Shown piece by piece: positions 48,703-58,550 of a DNA stretch of 64,000 nt. Position 1 is the first letter of the stretch, and each line of letters begins with the position of its first letter. Below the pieces are notes generated by a model that was given only the letters and a program-made list of their open reading frames with translations, was not told where the DNA came from and did no database searches. Position numbers and translations under genes: made by a program. The DNA comes from Frigidibacter sp. (GTDB taxonomy: Bacteria; Pseudomonadota; Alphaproteobacteria; Rhodobacterales; Rhodobacteraceae): the NCBI RefSeq assembly GCF_030695035.1, contig NZ_JAUYTT010000014.1, positions 186,001-250,000 on the forward strand. Direction: 5' to 3'.

Positions 48703-48901
48703 GAGGTCACTCCTTGGGCAATCTGTGGGAGTCTAGCTTCGTGACCGGGCGGGGCAACCGGCTTGCGCGGCGCTTGGGCAGAATGCTGTGGATATCGTTC
48801 ATGCCGCGCTTGCGAGACCCGGCTTTATCAAAGATGAAGTTCGCATACGGAAATCGAGCGAATCTTATCGGGTGCATCGCGCGCACCCGCTGGAGCCCGT
48901 G

Positions 48902-49264
48902 ATGCATGTCCTGATCGTCGTAAGCGACCCCCAACTTGGCATGATCTGGCAGCGGCACCTGCAGGAGGTCTGCCGCAAGGTCGATCTGGTCGGCGGGCAG
49001 GACGCGGCCGTTGCCGTGCTGGAGCGCAACGATGTGCGGGTGATCGTGCTCGACCTCGGGCTGGCCGAGGGCAGCGCGATGGCGGTGGCCGATTATGCCA
49101 GCTACCGCCGCCCCGGTGCCAAGGTGGTGTCGGTCACCCGCGATGCGGTGTTCGCCGACGGGTCGATCTTTCAGCACATGCCCAATGCCTGCGCCTTCCT
49201 GCCGGCGCGGATGCCGCCCTCGGATCTGGCGGCGGTGGTGGAGCATCACGGCCGGGCGGCCTGA
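48902..49264 (+). CDS. Response-regulator receiver-like protein, possibly degenerate (120 aa)
   Basis: MHVLIVVSDPQLGMIWQRHLQEVCRKVDLVGGQDAAVAVLERNDVRVIVLDLGLAEGSAMAVADYASYRRPGAKVVSVTRDAVF...: receiver-like pattern with LDLGLAEG, but no clear conserved Lys near the C-terminus. Confidence 0.65.
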   Translation: MHVLIVVSDPQLGMIWQRHLQEVCRKVDLVGGQDAAVAVLERNDVRVIVLDLGLAEGSAMAVADYASYRRPGAKVVSVTRDAVFADGSIFQHMPNACAFLPARMPPSDLAAVVEHHGRAA

Positions 49265-49278
49265 CGCTCCACACCTGT

Positions 49279-50262
49279 TCAGGACAGCCGCTCGCGCCCA
49301 TGCGGAGCGTCAAAGTCCAGCACCGGGTTGATCGGGATGATCCGGTTCGGATTGATGGTGTCGTGGCTGTAGTGGTAGTGGCGCACGTAATGGTCGGGCC
49401 GCACCGTCGCCGCCACGCCCGGCACCTGATAGAGGTCGCGGGTATAGGCCCAGAGGTTCGGGTAATCGATCAGCCGCCGGCGGTTGCACTTGAAATGCAG
49501 GTGATAGACCGGATCGAACCGCACCAGCGTGGTGAACAGCCGCCAATCCGCCTCGGTCAGCGTATCCCCCAGCAGATAGCGCTGGCCCGCCAGCCGGTCC
49601 TCCAGCCAGTCCAAGCTGTCGAACAGCGCGTGGACGGCCTTGTCATAGGGCCCTTGCGCCGTGGCGAAGCCGGCCTTGTAGACGCCGTTGTTCACGGTGT
49701 CATAGATCCGGGCATTCACCGCCTCAATCTCGGGGCGGAGGGGTTCGGGCCAGTAGTCATGGGTGTTGCCCGTCAGCGCGTCGAAGGCCGAGTTGAACAT
49801 GCGGATGATCTCGGCGCTTTCATTCGACACGATCCTGCCCTGCGCCTTGTCCCACAGCACCGGCACGGTGACGCGGCCGGAGATATCCGGCACGGCGCGG
49901 GTGTAGAGGTCGCGCAGGAAGGGCAGGCCGAAGAGCTGATCGCCGGTGGCGCCGGGGAAATCGGTGGAGAAAGTCCAGCCATCGTCCAGCATGTCGGGAT
50001 GCACGGCCGACACGCCCACCAGCGGCTCCAGCCCCTTCAGCGCCCGGAAGATCAGCGTGCGATGCGCCCAGGGGCAGGCATAGGAGACGTAGAGGTGATA
50101 GCGCCGGGCCTCGGCGGCAAAGCCGCCCTCGCCGCTTGGCCCCGGCGCGCCATCCGCGGTGATCCAGTTGCGAAAGCCTGAGGTGGAACGCTGGAACGCG
50201 CCGCCGGTCTTGGAGGTGTCATACCACTCCGAAGACCATTTTCCGTCGATGAGTTGACCCAT
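49279..50262 (-). CDS. Glutathionyl-hydroquinone reductase (YqjG-type GST)
   Basis: MGQLIDGKWSSEWYDTSKTGGAFQRSTSGFRNWITADG...YHLYVSYACPWAHRTLIFRALKGLE...IVSNESAEIIRMFNSAFD...: Cys-Pro-Trp-Ala motif of the YqjG/Xi class. Confidence 0.95.
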   Translation of the reverse strand: MGQLIDGKWSSEWYDTSKTGGAFQRSTSGFRNWITADGAPGPSGEGGFAAEARRYHLYVSYACPWAHRTLIFRALKGLEPLVGVSAVHPDMLDDGWTFSTDFPGATGDQLFGLPFLRDLYTRAVPDISGRVTVPVLWDKAQGRIVSNESAEIIRMFNSAFDALTGNTHDYWPEPLRPEIEAVNARIYDTVNNGVYKAGFATAQGPYDKAVHALFDSLDWLEDRLAGQRYLLGDTLTEADWRLFTTLVRFDPVYHLHFKCNRRRLIDYPNLWAYTRDLYQVPGVAATVRPDHYVRHYHYSHDTINPNRIIPINPVLDFDAPHGRERLS

Positions 50263-50460
50263 GGGATCCTCCTTGTTGCAGCCAACATAAGGGGAAACGG
50301 CGACCCTCGGAACGCCGGCCTCCGCGCAGCGCCCTTGCGTAGGCGCACAGGTTGCAGCGGGAACTTCGCTCGTGCGCACAGGCTTGTGGGTGCCCGCAAC
50401 CGATCACGGCTTGGTTAACTTGATTTTTGTCGATGCTCCGTCATGCTGGCAGGCAGGGAG

Positions 50461-50817
50461 ATGCACATGATCGAAGACCTGCCCAAAGACATCCGCGCCG
50501 GTTTGGACGAGGCGCGCCGGCGCAGCCAGAAGCGCACATCCCGGCTGCGGGTGCAGGCCGGGGACAATCTGTGGCGGGTGCTGCGGCAATGGCCCGGCGG
50601 CTTTGCGCTGGATGCGGCGCAGGTCTCGCATCTGCGCGGGCTGGTCGATCTCTACGATGGCAGCCGGCACCTGATGCAATACCTGATAGTCGCCTCGGCG
50701 GTCGAGGACGGTGAGCTGATCTGCCTGGTGAAAAGCGCCACCCCCGTCACCGACCGCGCCCCGCTGGACTTCGAGCGGGACGAGTCGGCGCCAGTGGGCT
50801 ATCTGCCGCGGGCGTAG
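50461..50817 (+). CDS. Hypothetical protein (about 118 aa)
   Basis: MHMIEDLPKDIRAGLDEARRRSQKRTSRLRVQAGDNLWRVLRQWPGGFALDAAQVSHLRGLVDLYDGSRHLMQYLIVASAVEDGELICLVKSATPVTDRAPLDFERDESAPVGYLPRA; protein-like. Alternative start at 50443. Confidence 0.75.
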   Translation: MHMIEDLPKDIRAGLDEARRRSQKRTSRLRVQAGDNLWRVLRQWPGGFALDAAQVSHLRGLVDLYDGSRHLMQYLIVASAVEDGELICLVKSATPVTDRAPLDFERDESAPVGYLPRA

Positions 50818-50838
50818 GCCGCCGCGGCAGATACCGGA

Positions 50839-52011
50839 CTATTGCAGATCGGCGAAGGCCACGCGCAGCCGTTCCACTGCTTCCTCCACCACCGCCCGCG
50901 GCGTGGCGAGGTTGAAGCGCAGGAAGCTCTCGCCGCCCTTGCCGAAGCTGCCGCCGTGGTTGACGGCGATCTTGGCGCCCTTCTCGACCCGTTCGGCAAA
51001 TTCCGCGGGCGCCATCCCGGTGCCCTCGAAATCCACCCAAGCCAGATAGGTCGACTCCAGCGGCATCGAGCGCAGGCCGGGGATCGCGTTGATGGCGTCG
51101 TCAAAGAGCTTCCGGTTCCCGTCGAGATAAGCCACCACCTCATCGACCCAGGCCGCACCCTCGGGCGAATAGGCCGCAGTGATCATGTGCAGGCCAAAGC
51201 TGTTGGGCGAGATGCCAAGCGCCGCCATCCGCTTGCCGAAACTCGCGCGCAGCCCCGGATCGGGTATGATGACATTGCCGATATGGCTGCCAGCGATGTT
51301 GAAGGTCTTGGTGCCGGCGGTCATCATCACCAGCCGGTCCAGGATCTGCGGCGCGGCGAGCGGCATGACGGTGTGCTTGGCGCCGGGGAAGACGAGGTCA
51401 TGGTGGATCTCGTCCGACACAAGGATCATGTCGTGGCGCACGCAGAACTCGGCGACCGCCTGCAGCTCCTCCACCGACCAGACCCGCCCGCCGGGGTTGT
51501 GGGGCGAACACAGGATCAGCATCTTCTCGCGCCCGGTCAGCAGCGCTTCCCAGCCGGCGAAATCCATCTGGTGGGCGCCGTCCATCACTGTCAGCGGGCA
51601 TTCGGTCACCGTGCGCCCGGCGGCGGTGATCACGCGGGCAAAGGCGTGATAAACCGGCGTCATCAGCATCACCGCATCGCCCGGCGCCGTGAAGGCATCG
51701 ACGCAAAGCCCGGTGCCGTTGACCAGCCCGTGGGTGGTGAAGATCCACTCCGGTGCGACCTCCCAGCCATGCCGGTTGGCCATCCACCACTGGATCGCGG
51801 CCAGATAGGCGCTGTCATCGCCGAAATAGCCATAGACCCCATGCGCGGCCATCCGCTCCACCGCGTCCTGCACCACCTGCGGGGGGCGGAAATCCATGTC
51901 GGCGACCCACATGGCGATTCCGTCCTCGGCGGGCACGCCATAGATCGGCTGCATCATGTCCCATTTTGCACAATGGGTGCCGCGGCGCTCGATGATCTCG
52001 TCAAAGCTCAT
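50839..52011 (-). CDS. MalY/PatB family pyridoxal-phosphate aminotransferase / cystathionine beta-lyase
   Basis: MSFDEIIERRGTHCAKWDMMQPIYGVPAEDGIAMWVADMDFRPPQVVQDAVERMAAHGVYGYF...LCSPHNPGGRVW...VSDEIHHDLVFPGAKH... Confidence 0.94.
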   Translation of the reverse strand: MSFDEIIERRGTHCAKWDMMQPIYGVPAEDGIAMWVADMDFRPPQVVQDAVERMAAHGVYGYFGDDSAYLAAIQWWMANRHGWEVAPEWIFTTHGLVNGTGLCVDAFTAPGDAVMLMTPVYHAFARVITAAGRTVTECPLTVMDGAHQMDFAGWEALLTGREKMLILCSPHNPGGRVWSVEELQAVAEFCVRHDMILVSDEIHHDLVFPGAKHTVMPLAAPQILDRLVMMTAGTKTFNIAGSHIGNVIIPDPGLRASFGKRMAALGISPNSFGLHMITAAYSPEGAAWVDEVVAYLDGNRKLFDDAINAIPGLRSMPLESTYLAWVDFEGTGMAPAEFAERVEKGAKIAVNHGGSFGKGGESFLRFNLATPRAVVEEAVERLRVAFADLQ

Positions 52012-52205
52012 GGGAAGTCCTTTGGGGAAGTTGTTCGTTCTGGTTAGCGTGAGGGATTTGGGAAGTCATCCTGATCTGGAGTAGTATTCCGCGCCACTGT
52101 CCGCGAAATGCCCATTCCTGCGGAATTTCGGATCTCCACGACTACCTCTTGGGCGCGGACGTGCTCCCCGTTGCGAAACGTCGCGCCATCGCCTAAATCC
52201 GGGCA

Positions 52206-52727
52206 ATGACCCTGCGCCATATCCTGATCCATCCCGATCCTCGCCTCAAGAAGGTCTGCGACCCCGTGGCGCAGATCGATGACGAATTGCGCGCGCTCGC
52301 GGATGACATGCTCGCCACGATGTATGACGCGCCGGGCGTCGGTCTTGCCGCGCCGCAGGTCGGCGTGACGCGCCGGGTGCTGGTGATGGACTGCGTCAAG
52401 GACCTCAAGGCGCAGCCGCGCCCGATGGTGCTGATCAACCCCGAGGTCACCTGGACCTCGGCCGAGACCAGCACCTATGAGGAGGGCTGCCTGTCGATCC
52501 CCGAGCAATATGCCGATGTGACTCGCCCCGCCGAGGTGCGCGTGCGCTGGCTGGGGCTGGATGGCAAGCTGCATGAGGAAGGGTTCGAGGGCCTGTGGTC
52601 CACCTGCGTGCAGCACGAGATCGACCACCTGAACGGCAAGCTGTTCATCGATTACCTGGGCCCGCTGAAGCGGCAGATGATCACCCGCAAGATGGAAAAG
52701 CTGAAGCGCGAGATGGCCCGCGCATGA
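52206..52727 (+). CDS. def: Peptide deformylase (canonical copy)
   Basis: [27 protein letters not shown]: all three deformylase motifs intact. Confidence 0.97.
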   Translation: MTLRHILIHPDPRLKKVCDPVAQIDDELRALADDMLATMYDAPGVGLAAPQVGVTRRVLVMDCVKDLKAQPRPMVLINPEVTWTSAETSTYEEGCLSIPEQYADVTRPAEVRVRWLGLDGKLHEEGFEGLWSTCVQHEIDHLNGKLFIDYLGPLKRQMITRKMEKLKREMARA

Positions 52728-52737
52728 AAGGCGCGGC

Positions 52738-53244
52738 ATGAGCGTCCTGCCCATCGTGATCTGGCCGGATCGGCGGCTGAGCGAGCCGGCCGGCGCGGTC
52801 GCGGTGTTCGACGCCAGCCTGCGCCATCTGGCCGAGGATATGCTGGACACGATGTATGCCGCGCCGGGCCGCGGGCTGGCCGGCCCGCAGGTCGGGGCGA
52901 TGCTGCGGATCTTCGTCATGGACTGCCACTGGAAGGACGGCACCGCCGACCCGCGGGTGTTCGTGAACCCCGAGATCGTGACGTCCGAGGGCGAAGCCAC
53001 CCGCGATGAGGGCTGCCTGTCGGTGCCCGGCCTGCTGGTGCCGGTGACGCGGCCCGCCAAACTGCGCCTGCGCTGGCAGGGGCTGGATGGGACGTATTCG
53101 ATGGGTGATTTCGAGGGCTTCGAGGCAACGTGCATTCAGCATGAACGCGACCATCTGGACGGGATCCTGCATATCGACCGCACCACGGACGAGATCCGCA
53201 CCATCCTTGCCCCTGACTTGGCCGCTTTGGAGGCGCAGAAATGA
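52738..53244 (+). CDS. Peptide deformylase paralogue 2 (metal/catalytic motifs intact, motif I altered)
   Basis: GRGLAGPQVG (altered motif I), DEGCLSVPG, QHERDHLDG. Confidence 0.92.
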   Translation: MSVLPIVIWPDRRLSEPAGAVAVFDASLRHLAEDMLDTMYAAPGRGLAGPQVGAMLRIFVMDCHWKDGTADPRVFVNPEIVTSEGEATRDEGCLSVPGLLVPVTRPAKLRLRWQGLDGTYSMGDFEGFEATCIQHERDHLDGILHIDRTTDEIRTILAPDLAALEAQK

Positions 53245-53741
53245 GTGTCCGTGCCTTCGTGCCCTATCCCGACAAGCGGCTGCGCACCCCGGCAGAGCCG
53301 GTGCTGGCGATCAATGAAACCGTCCGCATGATCTGGGACGACATGGTCGAGACGATGGATGCGATGCCGGGCGTTGGCCTTGCTGCGCCGCAGATCGGCA
53401 TCATGATGCGGCTGGCGGTCGTCGATGCCTCGGACAAGCGCGGGCAGGCGGTGCGGATGGCTAACCCCGAGGTGCTGCACGCCTCGGTCCAGATGCGCCG
53501 GCATGAAGAGGCGAGCCCGAACCTGCCCGGCATCTCGGCGATCATCGAGCGACCGCGGGCGGTGACGGTGCGGTTCCTGAACGAGGCGGGTGAGATCGAG
53601 GAGCGTGATTTCGTGGCGCTCTGGGCGACCTCGGTGCAGCACCAGATCGACCATCTGAACGGCAAGGTCTTTGTCGATCACCTCAGCCCGCTGCGCCGCA
53701 AGATGCTGGTGGCGAAGCTCGGCAAGCAGCGGAGGGACTAG
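53241..53741 (+). CDS. Peptide deformylase-like protein 3, probably catalytically inactive
   Basis: [10 protein letters not shown] retained, but EGCLS is replaced by EEASPNLPG (no Cys ligand) and HExxH by QHQIDHLNG (Glu to Gln). Starts 4 nt inside gene 2. Confidence 0.9.
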   Translation: MSVRAFVPYPDKRLRTPAEPVLAINETVRMIWDDMVETMDAMPGVGLAAPQIGIMMRLAVVDASDKRGQAVRMANPEVLHASVQMRRHEEASPNLPGISAIIERPRAVTVRFLNEAGEIEERDFVALWATSVQHQIDHLNGKVFVDHLSPLRRKMLVAKLGKQRRD

Positions 53742-53743
53742 CC

Positions 53744-54643
53744 ATGCGGGTGGTGTTCATGGGCACGCCGGACTTCTCGGTGCCGGTGCTGGAGGCGCTG
53801 ATTGCGGCGGGGCATGAGATTGCGGCCGTCTACAGCCAGCCGCCGCGCCCCGCGGGCCGCGGCAAGAAGGACCGTCCCGGCCCGGTGCAGGCGCGGGCCG
53901 AGGCGCTTGGCCTGCCGGTGCGCCACCCGCGATCCTTGCGCGACGCCGCGGCGCAGGCGGAGTTTGCCGCGCTTGGGGCCGATGTGGCGGTGGTGGTGGC
54001 TTACGGGCTGATCCTGCCGCGCGAGGTGCTGGACGCTCCGGCGCGGGGCTGCCTGAACATCCATGCCTCTTTGCTGCCGCGCTGGCGCGGGGCGGCACCG
54101 ATCCAGCGGGCGATTCTGGCAGGGGATGCCGAAACCGGCATCTGCATCATGCAGATGGAGGAGGGGCTGGATACCGGCGCAGTGCTGTTGCGCGAGGCGG
54201 TGGCGATTGGGGCGGAGGATACGGCGGCCGACCTGCACGACCGGCTGTCGGGCATGGGCGCGCGGTTGGTCTGCGCGGCGCTGGACCGGCTGGACACTCT
54301 GGAGCCGCAGCCGCAACCGGCCGAGGGCGTGACCTATGCCGCCAAGATCGACAAGGCCGAGGCGTGGATCGACTGGTCCCGCCCGGCGGTGGAGGTGGAC
54401 CGCCAGATCCGCGGGTTATCGCCCTTTCCGGGCGCGTGGTGCGAGGTGGCGGGCGAGCGGATCAAGCTGCTGCGCTCTCGCCTGGCTTCGGGGCAGGGGG
54501 AGGCGGGTGCGGTGCTGGGGGGCTTCACCGTCGCCTGCGGCAGCGGCGCGGTGGAGGTGACCTTGGCGCAGCGCGAGGGGAAAAAGCCGATGCCGGCGGG
54601 GGAGATGCTGCGGGGGCTGTCGCTGCCGGAACGGCTGGGGTGA
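53744..54643 (+). CDS. fmt: Methionyl-tRNA formyltransferase
   Basis: [42 protein letters not shown]...[29 protein letters not shown]... Confidence 0.98.
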   Translation: MRVVFMGTPDFSVPVLEALIAAGHEIAAVYSQPPRPAGRGKKDRPGPVQARAEALGLPVRHPRSLRDAAAQAEFAALGADVAVVVAYGLILPREVLDAPARGCLNIHASLLPRWRGAAPIQRAILAGDAETGICIMQMEEGLDTGAVLLREAVAIGAEDTAADLHDRLSGMGARLVCAALDRLDTLEPQPQPAEGVTYAAKIDKAEAWIDWSRPAVEVDRQIRGLSPFPGAWCEVAGERIKLLRSRLASGQGEAGAVLGGFTVACGSGAVEVTLAQREGKKPMPAGEMLRGLSLPERLG

Positions 54644-54731
54644 GGGTGCGCAGCCGCTTGGTTCGAGCCCCCTCTAAAGTCGCAGGCCATTTCCCCCACG
54701 CTTCCCGATCCTGAGCCCCGGCGCGATCAGA

Positions 54732-54754
54732 CGGCTTGCCGGGGTGGCAAGCCG
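54732..54754. other. Strong hairpin in the fmt-downstream intergenic region
   Basis: CGGCTTGCC-GGGGT-GGCAAGCCG: perfect 9-bp inverted repeat, no T run. Confidence 0.6.
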
Positions 54755-55010
54755 ACCGCGACTGTTGCCCGGAGGCGCAAGCCGCAGGGCAAGGGGTGGA
54801 GACATAGGCGCTCCCGGTGCCAAATTCTGCAAGGCAACGGTTGCGCGGGGCACTTCGAGGCTACGGCTTGGAGCAGGCGTTCCCCCCACTGCGCATTGGG
54901 GATTTCCTGCCCCGCGTGAATAAGGCACACTGCCCAAAACGCCGGAACAGGCACGGGCAGAGCATGGCACCCACCCTTACAAGCGCAGCGCCCGTCAGGG
55001 CGGCCCGCAC

Positions 55011-55196
55011 ATGACCCTCCTGCGCGCCCTGTTTTGGGGGCTGGCCAGCCTTGTCCTGGCCTTCTTGGCCTGGCGGCTGCTGAAGCTGACGATCTGGGCG
55101 CTGATGCGGCCTGGCGGGTGGGTGGTAATCGCCGTCGCCGTTCTGGTCGCGGTGAAGGCCATGGATGGCGGCGCAGCGCAGGCCGTGGTGCCCTGA
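55011..55196 (+). CDS. Small predicted membrane protein (61 aa)
   Basis: MTLLRALFWGLASLVLAFLAWRLLKLTIWALMRPGGWVVIAVAVLVAVKAMDGGAAQAVVP: two hydrophobic segments. Confidence 0.55.
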   Translation: MTLLRALFWGLASLVLAFLAWRLLKLTIWALMRPGGWVVIAVAVLVAVKAMDGGAAQAVVP

Positions 55197-55820
55197 CTAC
55201 TGCCGCGGCGGGCGGGGGCGGTAGACCGGCAGACGCCAGCCAAAGCCAAGGCTTCCCGCGCGCAGCCCGAAGGTCACCACACCGCAGGCGAGCAGGGCGG
55301 GCAAGCCCGGCGCGCCGAGTGCGACAAAGGCAAGCGCCGCCACCGCACCGCCGAAGGCCGCCGACAGGTACAGTTCGCCCTGCTTCAGCACCAGCGGCAC
55401 CTCGTTGCAGACCACGTCGCGCATCAGGCCGCCAAGGGTGCCGGTGACAACTCCCGCAATCACCACGATCACCGGCCCATGCCCGAGCGCCATCGCCACA
55501 CCCACTCCGGCAGGCACGGCAACCGCCAGCGCACAGGCATCGAGCCACAGGATTGCGCGGTAGCGGCTCTCCAGCAGATGCGCGGTGAAGAACACCGCCA
55601 CCGCCGCCCCCGCCGCCAGCAGCACGAATTGCGGCGCGGCGACCCAGAACACCGGGTCGCGCCCCAGGATCAGGTCGCGCACCGTGCCGCCGCCCACCGC
55701 CGTCAGCGCGGCGATGAAGATGAAGCCGACCAGATCCAGCTGCGACCGGCTGGCGACCAGCGCCCCAGTCAGCGCGAAGACGAGCACCGAGGCGTGGTCG
55801 AGCAGCGAAACCAGCGTCAT
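55197..55820 (-). CDS. Trimeric intracellular cation channel family / UPF0126 (YicG-like) membrane protein
   Basis: ...[45 protein letters not shown]...[19 protein letters not shown]...: duplicated GGGT(V/I)RD / GG(L/M)(L/M)RD motifs. Confidence 0.93.
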   Translation of the reverse strand: MTLVSLLDHASVLVFALTGALVASRSQLDLVGFIFIAALTAVGGGTVRDLILGRDPVFWVAAPQFVLLAAGAAVAVFFTAHLLESRYRAILWLDACALAVAVPAGVGVAMALGHGPVIVVIAGVVTGTLGGLMRDVVCNEVPLVLKQGELYLSAAFGGAVAALAFVALGAPGLPALLACGVVTFGLRAGSLGFGWRLPVYRPRPPRQ

Positions 55821-56284
55821 CGCAAAGCCTTTTGCGGCTTGAATGGCGCCATGCCCTCGCGCGCCAGCTCATCGGCGCGCTCGTTCTCGGCGTGCCCCGC
55901 ATGACCCTTGATCCAGCGCCAGACCACCTGATGGCGCGCCTGCGCCTCGTCCAGCCGCTGCCACAGATCGACATTCTTCACCGGCTTGCGGTCGGCGGTC
56001 TTCCAGCCATTGCGCTTCCAGCCGTGGATCCAGCTGGTGACGCCGTTCTTCACATAGGCGCTGTCGGTGATGATGGTGATCGCCGACGGCCGCGCCAGCG
56101 CCTCCAGCGCCGAGATCGCCGCCAGCAGCTCCATCCGGTTGTTGGTGGTGTCCGGTTCGCCGCCGTTCAGCGTGCGCTCCTTGACCACCGCCTCGCCCTC
56201 ACGCGCCAGCATCAGCACGCCCCAGCCCCCGGGGCCCGGGTTGCCGGAACAGGCTCCATCGGTATAGGCGAACAGGTCTGGCAT
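55817..56284 (-). CDS. rnhA: Ribonuclease HI
   Basis: [25 protein letters not shown]...[18 protein letters not shown]...[25 protein letters not shown]...[17 protein letters not shown]-type motifs. Confidence 0.97.
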   Translation of the reverse strand: MPDLFAYTDGACSGNPGPGGWGVLMLAREGEAVVKERTLNGGEPDTTNNRMELLAAISALEALARPSAITIITDSAYVKNGVTSWIHGWKRNGWKTADRKPVKNVDLWQRLDEAQARHQVVWRWIKGHAGHAENERADELAREGMAPFKPQKALR

Positions 56285-56347
56285 CGGCGCTCCTTCAGTT
56301 GCCGCCGGTCTAGGCAGCGGGGCAGGGGGCGTCAACCATGAGGGGCC

Positions 56348-56950
56348 TCAGGCGCGCTCCATCGCTAGCCTTGCGCCAAGCGCGGCAAAGGAGGCGGCGA
56401 AGGCGCGGCGCAGCCAGGTCATCACCCGCGCATTGCCGAGGATCGCTTGCCGGGCAAAGCCCGCGGCCAAGGCATAGGCGGCGAAGGTCACGAAGGTCAT
56501 GGCGGTGAAGCCGAAGCCGAGCTCGACCAGCAACCTTGCGCCGCCGTCTGCGGGAACGAATTGCGGCAGGAAGGCCACGAAGAACAGCGGCAGCTTGGGG
56601 TTCAACAGGTTCAAGAGGATGCCGCGCCAGACGATGCGCGCCGCCGAGCCCGGCTCTGCCGCGCGGATGTCCATGCCGCCATGGCCTTTCAGCGTGGCCC
56701 AGGCCATCCACAGCAGGAAGGCGACGCCGGCGAATTTCACCGTCTGGAACAGCACCGCGCTGGCGTGGAGCACGGCGGCGAGCCCCGCCATCGCCACCGC
56801 CAGATGCAGCGCGGTGACGATGGTGCAGCCGACCGCCGCCAGCATCCCGGCGCGCAGCCCGCCCCCCAGCGTCATCGACAGGGTATAAACCACGCCGATG
56901 CCCGGCGAGACGCAGACGATGAAGGCGGTCAGCAGGAATTCGGGGGACAT
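56348..56950 (-). CDS. LysE family translocator
   Basis: MSPEFLLTAFIVCVSPGIGVVYTLSMTLGGGLRAGMLAAVGCTIVTALHLAVAMAGLAAVLHAS...LLNLLNPKLPLFFVAFLPQFV...: LysE/RhtB signature. The start could extend to 56965. Confidence 0.93.
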   Translation of the reverse strand: MSPEFLLTAFIVCVSPGIGVVYTLSMTLGGGLRAGMLAAVGCTIVTALHLAVAMAGLAAVLHASAVLFQTVKFAGVAFLLWMAWATLKGHGGMDIRAAEPGSAARIVWRGILLNLLNPKLPLFFVAFLPQFVPADGGARLLVELGFGFTAMTFVTFAAYALAAGFARQAILGNARVMTWLRRAFAASFAALGARLAMERA

Positions 56951-56982
56951 GGCGATCTCCATCAAGGGACGTCGCCAGAAGA

Positions 56983-57603
56983 TCAGGCTTCGCGCGTTGC
57001 GTCCAGCCGCAGCATCGTGATCGGCCGGCCGTCGAAGCCTTGGCCGGAGCCGAGCGAGACCTCCAGCACTTCGATACCGCAGGCTGCCAGCGCGGCGCGC
57101 AGGTCCGCCTCGCGGTGATGCACGTAGAGCCGGCCCAGCCGGTCGCGCAGGGTCTCGTCACCCTCGTGGATCGAGAGGAACAGTCGCCCGCCGGGTCGAA
57201 GGGCAGCGGCGATCCGTGCCAGCGCTGCGGGCAGGTCGGCGCGCGGGATGTGCTGAAGCGCGGCGTTGCACCAAAGGCCGTCGAAGGCCGCTACGGGCAG
57301 CACCTCGGCCCCGCCCGCAATCGCGGTGACGCCGCGGGCCGCGGTCAGCGCCACCATCGCCGGGACCGGGTCGAAGGCGGTGACGGCAAAGCCCTGGTCC
57401 CGCAGCCAGGCCGAGGCCCACCCCGCGCCACAGCCCAGATCGGCCACCGCGGCCTTGGCGGGCAGGCTTGCTGCAAAACGCTGAAGGGTCTTGGGTGCGC
57501 CGTGGCCCTGTGACCAGTTGGCATAGGTTTCGGCATTGGCCTGATAGAAATCGACAGTGGCGGGATCGCCACAGAAACTGAACTTGGCGGGATCGCCGGT
57601 CAC
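56983..57603 (-). CDS. SAM-dependent methyltransferase (class I)
   Basis: ...[38 protein letters not shown]...: motif I of class I methyltransferases. Confidence 0.9.
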   Translation of the reverse strand: MTGDPAKFSFCGDPATVDFYQANAETYANWSQGHGAPKTLQRFAASLPAKAAVADLGCGAGWASAWLRDQGFAVTAFDPVPAMVALTAARGVTAIAGGAEVLPVAAFDGLWCNAALQHIPRADLPAALARIAAALRPGGRLFLSIHEGDETLRDRLGRLYVHHREADLRAALAACGIEVLEVSLGSGQGFDGRPITMLRLDATREA

Positions 57604-58550
57604 GCGGGCTCGCGCAGCAGGCGGGGCACCTTGAACTCGATGGTCTCGATGGCGGTCTCCACCATCTCGACCGTCACGTCGAACCGGGCGCGAAAGGCGT
57701 CGATCACCTCATCCACCAGCACCTCGGGCGCCGAGGCGCCGGCGGTGACGCCCACGGTGCGGATGCCGTCCAGCGCGCGCCAGTCGATATCGCCCGCGCG
57801 CTGCACCAGTTGCGCATAGGCGCAGCCCGCCGCGCGCCCGACCTCGACCAGCCGTTTGGAGTTGGAGGAGTTGGGTGCACCGATCACCAGCAGCGCGTCG
57901 ATCTTCGGCGCCACCGCCTTGACGGCGGCCTGCCGGTTGGTGGTGGCGTAGCAGATATCCTCGCGCGCCGGACCGATGATGGCGGGGAAGCGCTGCTTCA
58001 GGGCGGCGACGATGCCCGCAGTGTCATCGACCGAAAGCGTGGTCTGGGTGATGAAGGCGAGCTTCCCGGGATCGCGGGGCGAGAGGCCCGCCACATCCTC
58101 GGCGGTTTCGACCAGCAGCACCTCGCCGTCTGGCAGCTGGCCCATGGTGCCAAGCGTCTCGGGGTGGCCGGCATGGCCGATCATCACCATCTGCAGGCCA
58201 GCCTCGTGATGCCTCGCCGCCTCGCTGTGCACCTTGGTCACCAGCGGGCAGGTGGCATCGACATGGATCATCATCCGCCGCGCCGCCTCGGCCGGAACCG
58301 CCTTGGGCACGCCATGGGCAGAGAAGATCACCGGGCGGTCGTCGGGGCAGTCGTCCAGTTCCTCGACAAACACGGCTCCCTTGGCGCGGAGGCCGTCCAC
58401 CACAAACTTGTTGTGCACGATCTCATGCCGCACGAAGACCGGTGCACCCCATTTTTCCAGCGCCATCTCCACGATCTTGATGGCGCGGTCCACGCCGGCG
58501 CAGAACCCGCGCGGTGCGGCCAGATACAGGGTCAGGGGCGGAAGGGTCAT
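57600..58550 (-). CDS. ispH: 4-hydroxy-3-methylbut-2-enyl diphosphate reductase
   Basis: [60 protein letters not shown]...[12 protein letters not shown]...[14 protein letters not shown]... Confidence 0.98.
   Translation of the reverse strand: MTLPPLTLYLAAPRGFCAGVDRAIKIVEMALEKWGAPVFVRHEIVHNKFVVDGLRAKGAVFVEELDDCPDDRPVIFSAHGVPKAVPAEAARRMMIHVDATCPLVTKVHSEAARHHEAGLQMVMIGHAGHPETLGTMGQLPDGEVLLVETAEDVAGLSPRDPGKLAFITQTTLSVDDTAGIVAALKQRFPAIIGPAREDICYATTNRQAAVKAVAPKIDALLVIGAPNSSNSKRLVEVGRAAGCAYAQLVQRAGDIDWRALDGIRTVGVTAGASAPEVLVDEVIDAFRARFDVTVEMVETAIETIEFKVPRLLREPA

Noticed and set aside
54644-54690. GGTTCGAGCCCCC resembling a tRNA T-arm downstream of fmt
   Set aside because: No acceptor, D-arm or anticodon arm can be built from flanking sequence, and upstream sequence is fmt coding. 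Chance resemblance.
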